In this document: positions 12,893 to 23,460 of the stretch, one piece after another
How positions within the stretch are numbered: the stretch's first letter is position 1
Layout: each line of letters begins with the position of its first letter
Assembly (NCBI GenBank): GCA_023375675.1
Contig: JALQBC010000029.1
Coordinates: forward strand, 1-64,000
Length of the DNA: 64,000 bases
Source: Cytospora piceicola
Lineage: Eukaryota > Ascomycota > Sordariomycetes > Diaporthales > Cytosporaceae
Direction of reading: 5' to 3'
Position numbers and translations under genes: made by a program
Notes under the pieces: generated by a model
The model's database searches: none
What the model was told of the DNA's origin: nothing
Seen by the model: only the letters and a program-made list of their open reading frames with translations

Positions 12893-13075
12893 TATTAGGT
12901 ATTAATACGAGCTGGATCTAACTGAAAAACAGGTACGATGGCATGTATAGTACAGTCTTTAATTCTAGTGTGTGTGTTGTGTTATCTGGTAAAAGAAACT
13001 AACTAAACTGGAGGGGAAGGAAAATGGTGTTTAGTAGGGTGGCTAGCTTTAAAGTGGCTTACGTAAGCCCTGACA
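12893..13075 (-). repeat. LTR copy 4 (5' LTR of the gypsy element)
   Basis: This full 183-bp LTR is bounded by TATTAGG (from TGTCAGG) and CCCTGACA. It keeps a (TG)n tract and most CA/TG dinucleotides. Its last base is the exact left border of the normal-composition gene island. Confidence 0.85.
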
Positions 13076-13177
13076 GTATCCGTTCCTGGGTAACGCGTTG
13101 GCCCCCAAATCCAAGTAGGAGCGCTGACGGGGCGATATAGCGCCATCTGCACTCAAATTTCATCTGAAATACAGAGG

Positions 13178-13552
13178 CTGACACCAAGAACAGACATTGG
13201 AAGTGCTTACGTTGCTGGCATAGACGAAGACCCCTTGGAGCGCAACAATACCAAAGGCGTACCTGGTTACTACGGATAGACCCTGGCTTCGTTCTAAATG
13301 GCGTATATCGCCTTCGAGTGGATGTCCCTGCTCTGGACTCACATCCCGGCTCGCATCTACGTCTCGTCTATAGTGCTCTCCCGGGGTGTCGTCGCCTCGC
13401 TGCAGGCCGTCTCAACGTCCTACCCTGTCCTCGTGGCCCTAGAGTTCCTATTGGACATTGGGGAGGCTGGCTTCACCGGAACCTCTGTGTACTTGAGTTT
13501 CCTCTTCAAGAGGGAAGAGCTGGCCCCTGAGCATAGTAGTGTTCATCTCTGA
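13178..13552 (+). pseudogene. MFS transporter fragment, N-terminal part (allantoate/phthalate permease-like)
   Basis: The plus-strand reading gives a recognisable major-facilitator N-terminus: RTDIGSAYVAGIDED just after TM1 (from 13,180), a stop-containing link near 13,280-13,300, then the TM2-TM4 region with IYVSSIVLSRGVVASLQAV and LLDIGEAGFTG. This pattern is that of fungal anion:cation symporter-type permeases, which import organic anions at the plasma membrane. In-frame stops occur and it ends at 13,552 after four of about twelve helices, so it is dead. It begins about 100 bp inside the LTR border. A C-terminal fragment of the same family, same strand, lies at 18,268-18,744; the two may be halves of one gene. 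Family assignment is from motif memory. Confidence 0.7.
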
Positions 13553-14890
13553 TAAGACAGCCTCAAGATCTCCCCGGGACACAGGCGGAAGTGATAGGGT
13601 CGTCCGAGTGACAAGGCATTAACATAAATGAAACTGCACCGCTCGCCACGGTTTTCGCCTCGTCCCCGGCATGGGTTCATCATCAAGCTGGGCGAGAACA
13701 GCCCATCGCTCCGAGGAGTGCGTGTTATTGCCGGTGCTGAGGTACCCAATCACGTACCTATCTAGGTACTTGAGTACAGATTTCAAGGAGCATACTGTTG
13801 TCACGACTGCCTGCAAGTACGTACGATCCGTTGTAGACCTGGCTACTTAATGTACATAGTAACCCTTTGTCAACCGAGAGTAAATCATTTCTATCTTAGG
13901 TAGGTCTTGACTCCTAAGATACTGTCTTATATCTGTTTCTGTAGGATATCTCGAGTTTAAGGCCCATATTTCTAAAGTGATCCTCGAATATATAATATAT
14001 ATCGTGAGTTAAGAGATATATCTCTAGAATTAACACCTGTTGCAAGACGCTATGCTTCTGGATCGCTCTGCCACTGTGCCAAAAGGGATGGGCCAGCCTA
14101 CTAAAGTAGCAGACGGCTCAATTCTGTACCTATAGGCTTCAGGTTTGCAACAACACCTTATCTCAGAGTAAGGCTATTTGAGACCAGGGATTGAAAACAC
14201 ATCCAAATATACATACAACTACAAATCCAAATCCAAATACAACTACAAATACAAGTTTTTTGTGCTTATAATTGCAAAAATATAGCAATATATACTTGTA
14301 GGAAAATAAAACCGAGACCAAATTGAATATATATGATATATACTTTAATAACTACTTCTTTGTAACTAATGTACCTAGTAAGACGGTAATAAATGGCCCT
14401 AGTATTCCCCGCTACTCTAAATCCCCAACGGCTCGACTAAAGCTTAATCCAACGGACGACATGTCGGGCGTCCCGCCAGCGGTCCATGCAAACGTGATCA
14501 CAACCCTCATCTAAAGACCTGAACGGAAAGCCTTTTAATCTTTTTGCTCACCAAAAGTGGAAGAAAAGGTGCGTCCTTGAACGAGGAATTACTGATAATG
14601 AACCAATAAGGACATAAATCAAACGATCACAGCATATTAACAGGTGAGTACAGGATTCAGTATCGAAGCCATCGTTGTATATTTAGTGCACGGTTTATCC
14701 TCCACGTGCAGGAGGAAAAGAATGTCCAGATATTTCAAAACAAGACGGTTTTCCACTCCAAATGATCGAAAGCCTTGTTTGTTCCCTTTTTTCAACAAGT
14801 AAAAACAACAACAACAACAAACTGCTATCATTCCCTTATCAGCGTTACATGTTCATCTACCCTTCGATTCAACCCATCCCAGGGTTCTAC
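13553..14890. other. gene-poor spacer left of the KP4-like gene
   Basis: No supported gene. The stretch holds TACCTAGGTA-type motifs near 13,740-13,775 and 13,890-13,905, a degenerate repeat shared with the right island border (13,945-14,045), an ACAAATCCAAAT-type low-complexity run at about 14,205-14,255 and an (AAC)n run at about 14,802-14,820. Short ORFs here have no recognisable protein character. Confidence 0.6.
13945..14045 (+). repeat. degenerate repeat shared with the right island border
   Basis: TCTCGAGTTTAAGGCC, TTTCTAAAGTG and ATATATATCGTGAGTT follow one another here in the same order and spacing as their counterparts at about 46,583-46,650. Differences are mostly transitions. The unit is related to the 31-bp tandem repeat at the right border. 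The role is unknown; it may be a fragment of an old mobile element. Confidence 0.65.
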
Positions 14891-15253
14891 TTAAGGCGAA
14901 GAGACATAGTTGACAGTCAATTCGCCATTGTCGACGTTGTTGCCATCCTCAGTAGGGTCGCTTCCACAGGTGTTGCAGCCATGGTTGAGGAGATTCTGGA
15001 CGTATTGCTTGACCTGGGCACCGGTTTTGGTGCCTGAGACGTTCTGCAGGAAAGCGCAGATGTTCCCGACACAGGCTATGTGGACCCCGTTGGCGTAGGT
15101 GTTGCTGTCGGGGAGCGCCTGGACCTTGGTGTTTATTTCGGACAGGACATGAGAGCCGCTGCAATTGCTGCTGCCTCGGCAGTTGATACCAAGGGCCGAG
15201 GTCGATGTTGCCAGACCGGTGACGGCGACAAGGAGGAGTTGGCTGATCTGCAT
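14891..15253 (-). CDS. KP4 killer-toxin-like secreted protein
   Basis: An uninterrupted 120-aa single-exon protein. Residues 1-20 form a signal peptide (polar N-terminus, Leu/Val/Ala core, Ala-x-Ala-like cleavage before Leu21). The mature part matches the KP4 family: LGINCRGSSNC start, IAC and CAFLQN in the centre, HGCNTCGS, and a GELTVNYVS end. Six cysteines (25, 31, 61, 66, 93, 96) allow three disulfides, fewer than the ten of the Ustilago virus-encoded KP4. KP4 blocks calcium channels of target cells; fungal homologues are secreted small proteins of mostly unproven role in antagonism or plant interaction. It lies alone among transporter pseudogenes near the RIP boundary, a typical accessory context. 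The assignment is good; the activity is not shown by sequence. Confidence 0.88.
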   Translation of the reverse strand: MQISQLLLVAVTGLATSTSALGINCRGSSNCSGSHVLSEINTKVQALPDSNTYANGVHIACVGNICAFLQNVSGTKTGAQVKQYVQNLLNHGCNTCGSDPTEDGNNVDNGELTVNYVSSP

Positions 15254-16925
15254 TTTGGTAAGGCTGTTGATTGCTGTGATAGATGATGAGTTGTCTGTCT
15301 TTGTGAGTTGTCTGTCGGGTTGGTGCTCACTTTGAGAATAGCTTGAAGGTAGACGAGATGCTTTTGAGGTTGTTAGATGATGTTGATGAAGAACAAGATG
15401 GTTATACGAAGGGAGAGAGGCGTCTTCTTATACACTTTTTCTTATACAGTTTCCACGCATGATAACCACCAAGCCCCTAAACAACAAGATCATATCGTCA
15501 TACGTCTTACCATCTTGGGCAACTAATTAACATGCAGCAGTCAGGAAGCACCTCTTCCTGACCGGTCTTCCCTTCATCATCACAGGATTGCCGAAACCCC
15601 AGTAAGTGGAAGCAGTAGAACCAGGCGTGTAGATGAGTAAGAAGGTCACTTGTTAGCTGACGAGAACCAGAATAACTGCACCTCCATTTGGAATCAAGAC
15701 AGTCAAGGAAAAGATCATCCCGTCGTATTCATGATCATAGGAACGCAAGTAAGCGGATATGGTAGGATCGGGCATGGATATTAGTAACTAGAACCGGATT
15801 CACTGTCTCAAGACAGCCAAGGAAAGGAGTAGAAGGATCCTGTATGAGGTTGTGAGGCAAGGAAAAGAGGGGTTAAAGTGTGACAAGATACTCTCTAAGA
15901 GACAGACCAGCATTATTGATCATTGATGGCACTTATAAATTGAGATCTGGCAAGGACATACCTCATGTGTCTTATAAACACTGCTGGTGTCAGTGACACC
16001 AAGGTTGGGATGGCACCCATCATTCGTTAGACAATCATTCCAGCAGTCAAAGTATAACTGCAGTCATGTAAACAATATCTTGACCAACTTGTTCTAGACA
16101 AGACAAAGATCCCGAAACTCCACTCCACACAAGAATACAAGCTGTTGTTCGTAACCGGTTGCCCGGCACGGCTATAACGGCCACCCAATTGTCCCAGACC
16201 CAGAAAAAAGTAAACCAAGCTGAAGCTGAAGCTGAGCTCAAAGCCAAGGCAAAAGCCACAGCGAAACACAGCTAATGCCGAAGCTGACAAGAAATATGGG
16301 CATGTAAGCACTAAATAATACTGAACAGGTCATATCTGTAAGGAAGTGGGCACCTGGGCAGAGCTTGATCAGTAGGTCGATGGATATATAACATATATTA
16401 TAGTCCCAAAGGACAAGTTGACAGTGCCTGCCTCAGTAGGTAGTGGGGCCTGGACAAGTTTCAAGGTTACGATGAAGGAATCATCAAGTTAGCCTTCCTC
16501 CAGGGCTTCAATGGATTCATGTCGTACAGCATCGGCTGAGGAGCTGCCTAAGTGTATCCCACAACAGCCAGAAGGCGGAACACGCTTCAGAGGTTCTGGC
16601 CTCCGTTCCAGAAAGAAGACTCGGCTGTGGCTGTTCGTATGTTCATACCTGTTCGCATCTATCCTGTATAAGAATCATGAGACGTGAGCGAGTGAATCAA
16701 TTGCGACATTGAACAATCAGGAAGCCTTTCTGATGGAAATTGTAGCCTATAGTCTATATTATATGTATACAACTAGTGCTTGCCGTGCTCTCCGTATAGT
16801 CCCACCTATTATTTCAGAATGCCTGAAGATGCACGATGCTTTGATGAAAAGAGCCGAGATAAAGTGTCCATCTCAATACTCCCGTCTCTTGCCTGACCTT
16901 AGCGCTGTTAATAAATTCATATTTC
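15254..16925. other. gene-poor spacer right of the KP4-like gene
   Basis: It contains the KP4-like gene promoter side (15,254 upward) and no supported gene. Short ORFs on either strand (for example minus 16,027-16,311) show no conserved motif. A possible peptide with GYDEG near 16,470 weakly recalls sugar transporters but is interrupted and cannot be supported. Confidence 0.55.
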
Positions 16926-17340
16926 CTAGATAGCACAACGGCGCCCCACAGGGCCGGCTCGAGGCGCATCTCGGGGGCCGACACGACACCGGCAGACCGG
17001 GGCGAGCGATCCAGATGTCTTCTTACCGTACTTGGCATCGAGGGCCACGTAGAAGGGCACGCCAATGGTCTGGCCAATGATGATGCCGACATAGGCCAGA
17101 CCCGACATGCCTTTACTCCAGTAGCGCTGGTTTATGAAGATAACAGGGAATGCGGCGAATACGAGATATAGGATGCCGTAGATGATGACGGCATTGATGG
17201 CCATGGCCGTCGGGATGGGCTCCCATACCACCATGACTACCTAAGTAAGTATGGGGCGCGTTACGGACGTGCTCAGGGTACCTAAGTAGGTAGCCCCGAG
17301 GGTCTTGGGCGGGAGGCCGGCGCCGAGTTTGCTGATGTAC
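16926..17340 (-). pseudogene. MFS transporter fragment (DHA1, polyamine/drug type)
   Basis: The minus strand encodes a central part of a DHA1-type MFS protein: EPIPTAMAINAVIIYGILYLVFAAFPVIF (two reading parts around 17,100-17,230), then WSKGMSGLAYVGIIIGQTIG, and after a frameshift APEMRLEPALWGAVVL (about 16,935-16,985), the loop following TM8. An upstream stop falls in a TACTTACTTAGGTAG motif at 17,238-17,252, and a second such motif lies at 17,279-17,293. Both ends of the protein are missing. Living relatives export drugs or polyamines at the plasma membrane. It is in the opposite orientation to, and of a different family from, the flanking MFS fragments. Confidence 0.68.
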
Positions 17341-18267
17341 GCCTTGCCAGTCTCCTTTTCATGTCTAGAAATGAGACTAAGTCTCGCGAAGAACTATTTT
17401 GTTAGAGATGGAAGTTACAGGCAAAGTGAACAGGGTGAATTCGGTAGTTATATAATAATTGATACACCCCATATTGCTCCCTCTTCCACTGCTCGTGTCA
17501 AATACATTCACTGCCGTTTCTTCTTCAACCCATGGACATCAATGATAATGATCGTGTGAAAAAGGAGCATTAAAACCAAGAATACGTGTATACTAATGCG
17601 TTTATTCCACCCCGGGACAGTAATGTCCACCCTTTGTAAGGCATGTCATTCGTTGTCTGGCAGGGGTTTATACCCTTCACAGACCCCATGCTCGGACTCG
17701 CAGTGCCTCTGCCTTGTTACAAAGTCATCGGATGTGGCGTTACAATGGTCACAATATACGGGTGGGTATTGTAAGTTACAGGCTTGGTAAGTCCTCTGCA
17801 GCACTGGATAATGGTGGAATGGAAGAAGTGACATTACCATATTGCGTTGTTCGACTGAAGGGGGAGTAATATACTGATCATCTAGACACGACGATGAACG
17901 ACCTCACTTCCCCGTGTCCAGCCCGATCGTGATGGACCATTCCTTTCGATTATCTTTCCCCGATGCCTCTCCCAATTGGCCTAGCCCAGACCGATCGTGA
18001 GAGGCGCTGGAAACACCACCTAACACGGCCACGATCAGATGAACAGGTCCCTTGGCTCGGGACTCGGAGACTGGGACTCAAAAGGCCGGGACTCGAAGGC
18101 CGAGGGCGAGACGGAGACAAAGAGATGGCTCTGCTCTAGAGACATCATCCCAACTCACGATACATGTATCAGACTCGAAAATTTACTCCTGAAACAAACA
18201 GTGTCTCAGGATTTGAGACCAGGAGTTGAGACCTACATAAAGGGTATAAAATCTACTCTCGTTTGAC
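17341..18267. other. spacer without recognisable genes
   Basis: No supported gene, RNA or repeat. Composition is normal for the island. The few short ORFs have no conserved features. Confidence 0.5.
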
Positions 18268-18744
18268 AGGAGACGCCTCGCCCGTGTTCATGCCCTCGAT
18301 CCTCGCGCAGATGGGCTACATGTCTCCTTCGCCGCCGTGCGCGCTCCTCTCGTCGGGGGGTACGCCTCCCTCGCGCTGGGCGGCGGGGCGGGGTTCTTCT
18401 GCGTCGTGGTGCTGAACATGGCCTGGAACGCGAACAACGCCCGGACTTCGGGGCACCAAGGGGCGGGGGGGGGGAGGGACGGCATTCGCGCTCTGATGCA
18501 GGTTTTGGGCCGGTGCGGGCCGCCGGTGGGGACGAGGCTGTACCCGAGGGCGGATGGGCCGTGGTTTACGCGGGGAATGGGTGTGTGCTCTGCGGCCAAG
18601 GTTGTGGTTGCGGTGTTGGCGCTGGGGTTGAGGGCTTACCTGGCCGGGGTGAACAGGCGGCTCGTGAGGGAGGATGAGAACAGGGTGGGGGTGGGTGAGG
18701 GTGGGAAGAGCCGATATAATGGAGGGTTCTGGTATATGTTGTAG
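18268..18744 (+). pseudogene. MFS transporter fragment, C-terminal part (allantoate/phthalate permease-like)
   Basis: The plus strand reads MPSILAQMGYMS in one frame (18,289-18,330) and, after a frame change with loss of sequence, a 135-codon open stretch from 18,337. That stretch contains the last helices: GGYASLALGGGAGFF, NMAWNANN, VLGRCGPPVGTRLYPRADGPW, and a cytoplasmic tail ending FWYML at 18,744. NMAWNANN and GTRLYP resemble the TM10-TM11 region of fungal anion:cation symporters. Helices 5-8 and the start codon are absent, so it is not functional. It is in the same family and strand as the fragment at 13,178-13,552. Confidence 0.7.
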
Positions 18745-19203
18745 GTTTTGGTGCTGTCCTTGGTCATGTAGGCTGTTTCTTTTTGTCAACAAAGCGCCTG
18801 GTAGATATCGAGCGAGGGAATACGGTTTAGTGGAGATAAAGTCGATTTAAGGCTTCTCGAGAGATATAGTCAACGAGAGTTTGTGCTGTGGTATCCATCT
18901 ATTGACGAAAAATGAATGCTTATATGCACTGGCTTGCGTGAAAGAGCCAGAAAAACACAGACCGCCGTATTCGAGAATGAGAGTAATGGGTATCACAAAA
19001 ATCCCTACTCCCTCAAGCCCTGCCTGTCCTTGCCCGTCCGGTCCAGAAATACAAATGACAGACGCCCAGTAAACTCAAACGTGATCCGTTGGCCCATAGA
19101 AGCGAAAGTGGTATCGTGTGGTAATAAAAACGCCTATCGTCTGGTATCCAATCCCCTCTCAGCTTCCCAGCTCTTCCTTTTCTCTCTCTGCTCGTCAAAC
19201 CCT
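18745..19203. other. intergenic spacer
   Basis: It separates the dead MFS fragment from the 3' end of the minus-strand GNAT-like gene. No gene or structured element was recognised; the right part probably holds the 3' UTR of that gene. Confidence 0.5.
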
Positions 19204-20067
19204 TCACCTCTTCCTCCTCACGCCCTCCCACTCGCCCAGCACCTTCTCGAGCGCCAGGGCCGCCCTCCTCTCGCCCTTCCTAAAATTCCTGTTGAACATC
19301 TCCGGCAACAGCATGTTGCTGTTGGCGTGCTCGGCCGCGAAGCCGACCTCGGCGTCCTTGCCGCACTTCTCCCGCGTGACCCGGACGGCCTCGTGCAGCA
19401 AGTCCGCGCCCACGCCCTTGCCGCGGTACCGGAGCTTGGTCGTCCAGGCGCGGACGACGCCCTTGCCGCCCCGGAGGCTGTGGCCGCCCCTCTTCTTCCT
19501 CGGCGTCGCGGGGCTCGTCTCCAGCCGCAGGACCAGCGCGCCGATGATCTCGGACCCGAACCGGGCGCCGACCACGACGTCCTCGTCCCCTGTGTCGGGG
19601 GACACCAGCCAGTCCCAGCCCAGGTCCTCGGCGAGCTGGATGTAGCCCGCCGTGGCGTACCGCACCGCTAGCAGGTAGGTCATGACGACGCCCGAGAAGA
19701 GTATCATGATGATCCCGAAGTCGCGGTCGTACCTGGGCTTCCTGGCCCATGTGAGCTGGTACGTGATGGCCAGGGCCAGGGCAAGTCCGGAGACGAGCAG
19801 GGGGTGGAAGATGAGGCCGTAGGAGGCACGCTGCCTCTGCTGCGCGACCGAGTCGGCGATGAGATTCAGGGCGTCGACCCTGTCGCTGCGAGTAGTTAGG
19901 ACGTCAAGGGATAGTGGTGGGATGTCATCCAGGTTGGGCTGCGGCTGTGACGACGTTGCATCGTCGGCGTTGGTGACGTGCTTTGCGAGAGGGGACGGAG
20001 AGGGAGGCGTGAGGCCCTGAGCGATCCCCAGAGGCTCAAGGAGCGGCGTGGAGACATTGGAAGCCAT
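19204..20067 (-). CDS. membrane protein with GNAT-like acetyltransferase domain
   Basis: Single exon, 287 aa. Residues 1-80 are Ser/Pro-rich and probably disordered. Two hydrophobic helices follow at about 83-107 (FHPLLVSGLALALAITY) and 117-138 (IIMILFSGVVMTYLLAV). The C-terminal part resembles a GNAT N-acetyltransferase: GARFGSEIIGALVLRLE as the central strands, then RAWTTKLRYRGKGVGADLLHEAV, the acetyl-CoA-binding R/Q-x-x-G-x-G/A-like signature, and GFAAEHANSN. Two membrane helices before a GNAT fold recall NAT8-type endoplasmic-reticulum acetyltransferases, so a cytosol-facing membrane acetyltransferase is inferred; the substrate is unknown. The coding strand is very GC-rich, which creates long antisense shadows. 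The start at 20,067 is the first ATG giving the conserved N-terminus. Confidence 0.75.
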   Translation of the reverse strand: MASNVSTPLLEPLGIAQGLTPPSPSPLAKHVTNADDATSSQPQPNLDDIPPLSLDVLTTRSDRVDALNLIADSVAQQRQRASYGLIFHPLLVSGLALALAITYQLTWARKPRYDRDFGIIMILFSGVVMTYLLAVRYATAGYIQLAEDLGWDWLVSPDTGDEDVVVGARFGSEIIGALVLRLETSPATPRKKRGGHSLRGGKGVVRAWTTKLRYRGKGVGADLLHEAVRVTREKCGKDAEVGFAAEHANSNMLLPEMFNRNFRKGERRAALALEKVLGEWEGVRRKR

Positions 20068-21607
20068 GGCGGATGGTTCGAGTGCAAGATTCGCCCTGAG
20101 GAAGGTGAAGAAAGCTGGGTTGAGATGGTTAGAGCGTTGAACTCGGTGTTCGTCCGTGTGAAGACAAGCCTGGTGTCAAGACGCGACGTGAAGGACGGCA
20201 GTTAGATGAGTTGCAAAGAGAAAGACCAGCGTGAACGGCGACTGCCAATGAAGGTCGTTGTCTGTAAAGAATGAACAGCACTTGCAGTGAGAACAGAGAT
20301 ATAGCAGTTAAGGGAGGAAATCTTGTCATGGCCTGTCCAAGGCTGGAACCCTCCTCACTTTATTGACCGACGTGCCAAGCAACGACCGTGAAGGCCAAGG
20401 AGCTATAAGCGAGTGCCCTCTGCGCAGCCGCTTCTCGGTCGACTTATACTGAGCGCTAACCCCCTAAAGACGTGATCTAGGACGAACCAAGTCCAAGCAT
20501 TGAGACACGTGCCCAATCAAAAAAAAGAGAGAGAGAGAGAAGACAGAAGAAGGGTTTGATAGAGCAGGACAGAGAAGAATGGATCTGGTTTTCAGGCTGA
20601 CATTGCGAAGAAAAAACATGGCTTACCTGTACTCGTTTTCAACCCCGGAACGACATGGTTGATTCTATCAGTAATTGAATGAGGGTGACAGGCGGCGCTG
20701 CTCAAGTCAAGCTCGAGATGGTGAACGTGCATGTGCGTGACCGTAGCCATCTCATTCGTCGATTGCCCGGCCGGAGCCTCTAATATCACTAGTGCACCCC
20801 CCCGGCCGTCGGATCCCGGGTCGCTCAGTATCTCAAGGTTTATGTAACAAGGTTGCTGCAGCTGGTCGAGGAGGTTGGCCGCCAGCTGGTAGCAGTGTAA
20901 CCCTCCGGGGGAAAAAAAAAAGAGAGAACAAAGAATTAGCCTCGAGAGTGGGCGGAGCCCCTTTGAGGCTGTTGACAAGGGCAGCTAGTTTGAATCGGCT
21001 TGCTACCCGGCCTTGCCTGAACGACGAAGGTTGGAGGATTGTCACAACCAGATTCAGTGACAGACGGGTTTTAATAGAAGTGCCTCGAAGCACAACCCAA
21101 CAGCCTGTGCTTCCGGAAGGGAAGGGAAAAAAGAGTCGAGCCGGATTTGGAGGGAGGAGTGAGTGGGGAGGTTCTGTTCTTTCTTTACTCGAATCCGCTG
21201 GGTTTCGTACTTGTCCCTCGTCGTGGACAAAGACCACTCTGCTCGACAGGAGATAATCCAGAGACAATCCGGACGAAACTCGAACAGGGAGATCGGGAAA
21301 CGTGGTGCTCATATGTCTCAGGTTCTTTGTCCTTGCTCTGATCGGTATCAGATATCAACGTCCAAACATGTCGCCAAGAAATTCCGGTCACGCCCTTGGA
21401 TTGGAGACTATGGTTTCGAAAGACTCCCAGCCAACGGGAAGGCTGCGATGTAGTGTTCGAGTAGAGATAAGAGAGATATGGATATGACGACGGACTGGCT
21501 GACGGCATATGCGTGTAGCTTGTCCGTTCTCTGCAAGACGAGTGATTCCTGCGCCAGGGATGATGGTGGTGTGGTGTGGTGGTGAAGTAAAGTGGGTTGG
21601 TTTGTTA

Positions 21608-21608
<1 letters not shown>

Positions 21609-21637
<29 letters not shown>
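21609..21637. repeat. (TG)n microsatellite
   Basis: An almost pure TG dinucleotide tract in the gene-free region; it is read as (TH)n in an antisense ORF, which makes that ORF look longer than it deserves. Confidence 0.9.
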
Positions 21638-21638
<1 letters not shown>

Positions 21639-23460
21639 CGCTCACCTTTTCGTCTCGAAAATCTGGTCCAATTCCAAGGCACGTCCGAGGAAGCGGTAGG
21701 GCAAAAACACGGGATGGCTGCTCCTATATACACAGTACATAGATGTTGATCAAAGCAAAAAGCTTGTCATCGGGCATCCATGAAGCATATGCGAAGCGAA
21801 GGATCGATCCACTATGATCATCTCTCTTACCTCCATGTTTCGTCCTGGTGTTCCCCGGCAAGCCAGCAAGCCAGAAGCCAGTCCCACGCAAAGTCCAGGT
21901 CAAGAGAAGAAAAAAGTTTCTTCCCGAGAGGATGGATTTTGATAAGACGACGGGCCTGTTGACCCCAGACCAATGGTGGTTGATCAAGGGGGGGTGGGCC
22001 GTACAACTGCGGTCTGCAGTCGGGTACGCCATCGTCTTGGAAAACCAGCTCAATGCCAGTTCGGGTCGGGGGACTGGGAGCTTTCTAGCCATTCGTTTGG
22101 TCCAAAATATTCTTGATCTTTTGGACCAGTCCAGCCTTCTCCGTTCTTTTCGGTCAGCGGATACCTACTTAGTATGTACATAGTAGCGATCAATTGTTGA
22201 TCCTGGCATCATGAGAATCGGGTGGTGGGCCCGCCGGTTGCTGTCCCATTAGCAAATATTTGTCTGGGATTGGACCCTGCGAAACGTTTTTGCGTGCATC
22301 ACCACCCACTCTTGATGGCACGTCGACAACCGGCTTCACAGATCGCTGATCGACAATGTCTCTTGGTTGGCTGGTTAGCTGGTTAGCTGGCTGGTTGGTT
22401 TGGTTAGTTTCAACAAAAACCTGAAGAGCAAAAAGGCTCTCCCAAGGCACTACCTAGACTGGGTAATCATCAACGGTGTGAGACTTTGTAGGTACCCAAG
22501 CTAGGTACTTAAGTAGGTTTTGCTGGTCGGAGATCGGTTGCATGTCTGCATGTGCGAGTTCTCGAGGCCGGCAGATGCGGCTGATTCGACAGGTTCAAAC
22601 TCTGTTCCATGATTGTTATCTATTAACTGTGTCTCATCAAGAGTGTGTGAGACACTCCCCAACCCGTGCGTGGGGTAAAAAAAAAGAGTCCTGCCGTGAG
22701 AAAGATCGGTCCACTTTCGGATCGTCTTTTGCGGCAGATGTCAGGATGTTTCCTAGCCATTGAAACCAGGCTGAGTCTTTTCCAAGCTTCATCATCATTA
22801 TCATCATCATCATGTTGGCCTGCCTCTCAAGAGTAAGAACAGATCATGAATAAGATCAGCAGGATCACAGGTCCCCAGGTTCACGCAACTAGGTATCCTC
22901 GTACGACTGCCAGCGGTCCAACCATCAGACAGGAAACCTGGAGTTGCATTGAGATCTGGAACACCTCCCCCCTACAGTAGTAGCCCCTCTGACGGTAGGG
23001 AGTTTCCTTTCTTGAGAGGCAGTGTACTATGTAAGCCCGCTTGGATGGTAGGATGGAGCAATTGTGTAAGTAGGTAGTAGATTGGTTTTCCAAGTTATGA
23101 TGCTGCTTGGGTCGGTGTAGGTTAGTAGTACATGCAAGCCCGGCATTTAACAGCCCTATCGGCGAATGGTGGAGATATATCACGCATGCTACCCTATGTC
23201 TCAGTCGTCATGGATGGATGGATGCCTTCGTGGTTAGCTTGAGCAATCTTGTGAGAGGAGAAAATAGTTGACGAAACAAATCCGGCGATGGGGATTGACA
23301 AGGTTAGGTAACCATGCACTTGGACTTAGACTTGAGCCTCTTAATAGAATAAGACAAGACAAGTAGATATGTTTTCCATGACGGATGTCAACACATGCAG
23401 CTTGACGACAGGGAAGAAAAGAGACCCCTTGTCGAGTCGACTACCAAAGTCTGGTACTTG

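Larger units (their letters stand above)
5892..13075 (-). mobile_element. RIP-decayed Ty3/gypsy LTR retrotransposon
   Basis: Same-orientation LTRs (5,892-~6,080 and 12,893-13,075) enclose about 6.8 kb. On the minus strand the expected Ty3/gypsy order can be read. A zinc-knuckle-like remnant of Gag lies near 10,370-10,430. A D-S (from DSG) protease remnant is near 9,030-9,050. The reverse transcriptase YIDDII motif maps to about 8,100-8,116. The LGLxxYYRxFI signature at the RT/RNase H junction lies near 7,826-7,860. Integrase-like sequence is expected at about 6.2-7.2 kb but its catalytic residues are not clearly visible. The frames are riddled with TAA/TAG and cannot be expressed. The sequences outside the LTRs (…TTTTA left, GTATC right) do not form a target-site duplication, so the copy is rearranged or recombinant. 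Confidence 0.75.

Noticed and set aside
16440..16530. Possible sugar-transporter peptide with GYDEG
   Set aside because: Only about 25 residues, interrupted by stops, no neighbouring transporter motif in frame.
18316..18792. 158-codon minus-strand ORF
   Set aside because: Antisense shadow of the GC-rich MFS C-terminal fragment; Pro/His/Arg low complexity only.
20592..21312. Minus-strand ORFs of 128 and 159 codons in the gene-free region
   Set aside because: Low-complexity Phe/Pro/Ser runs from poly-A and GA tracts; no conserved features.
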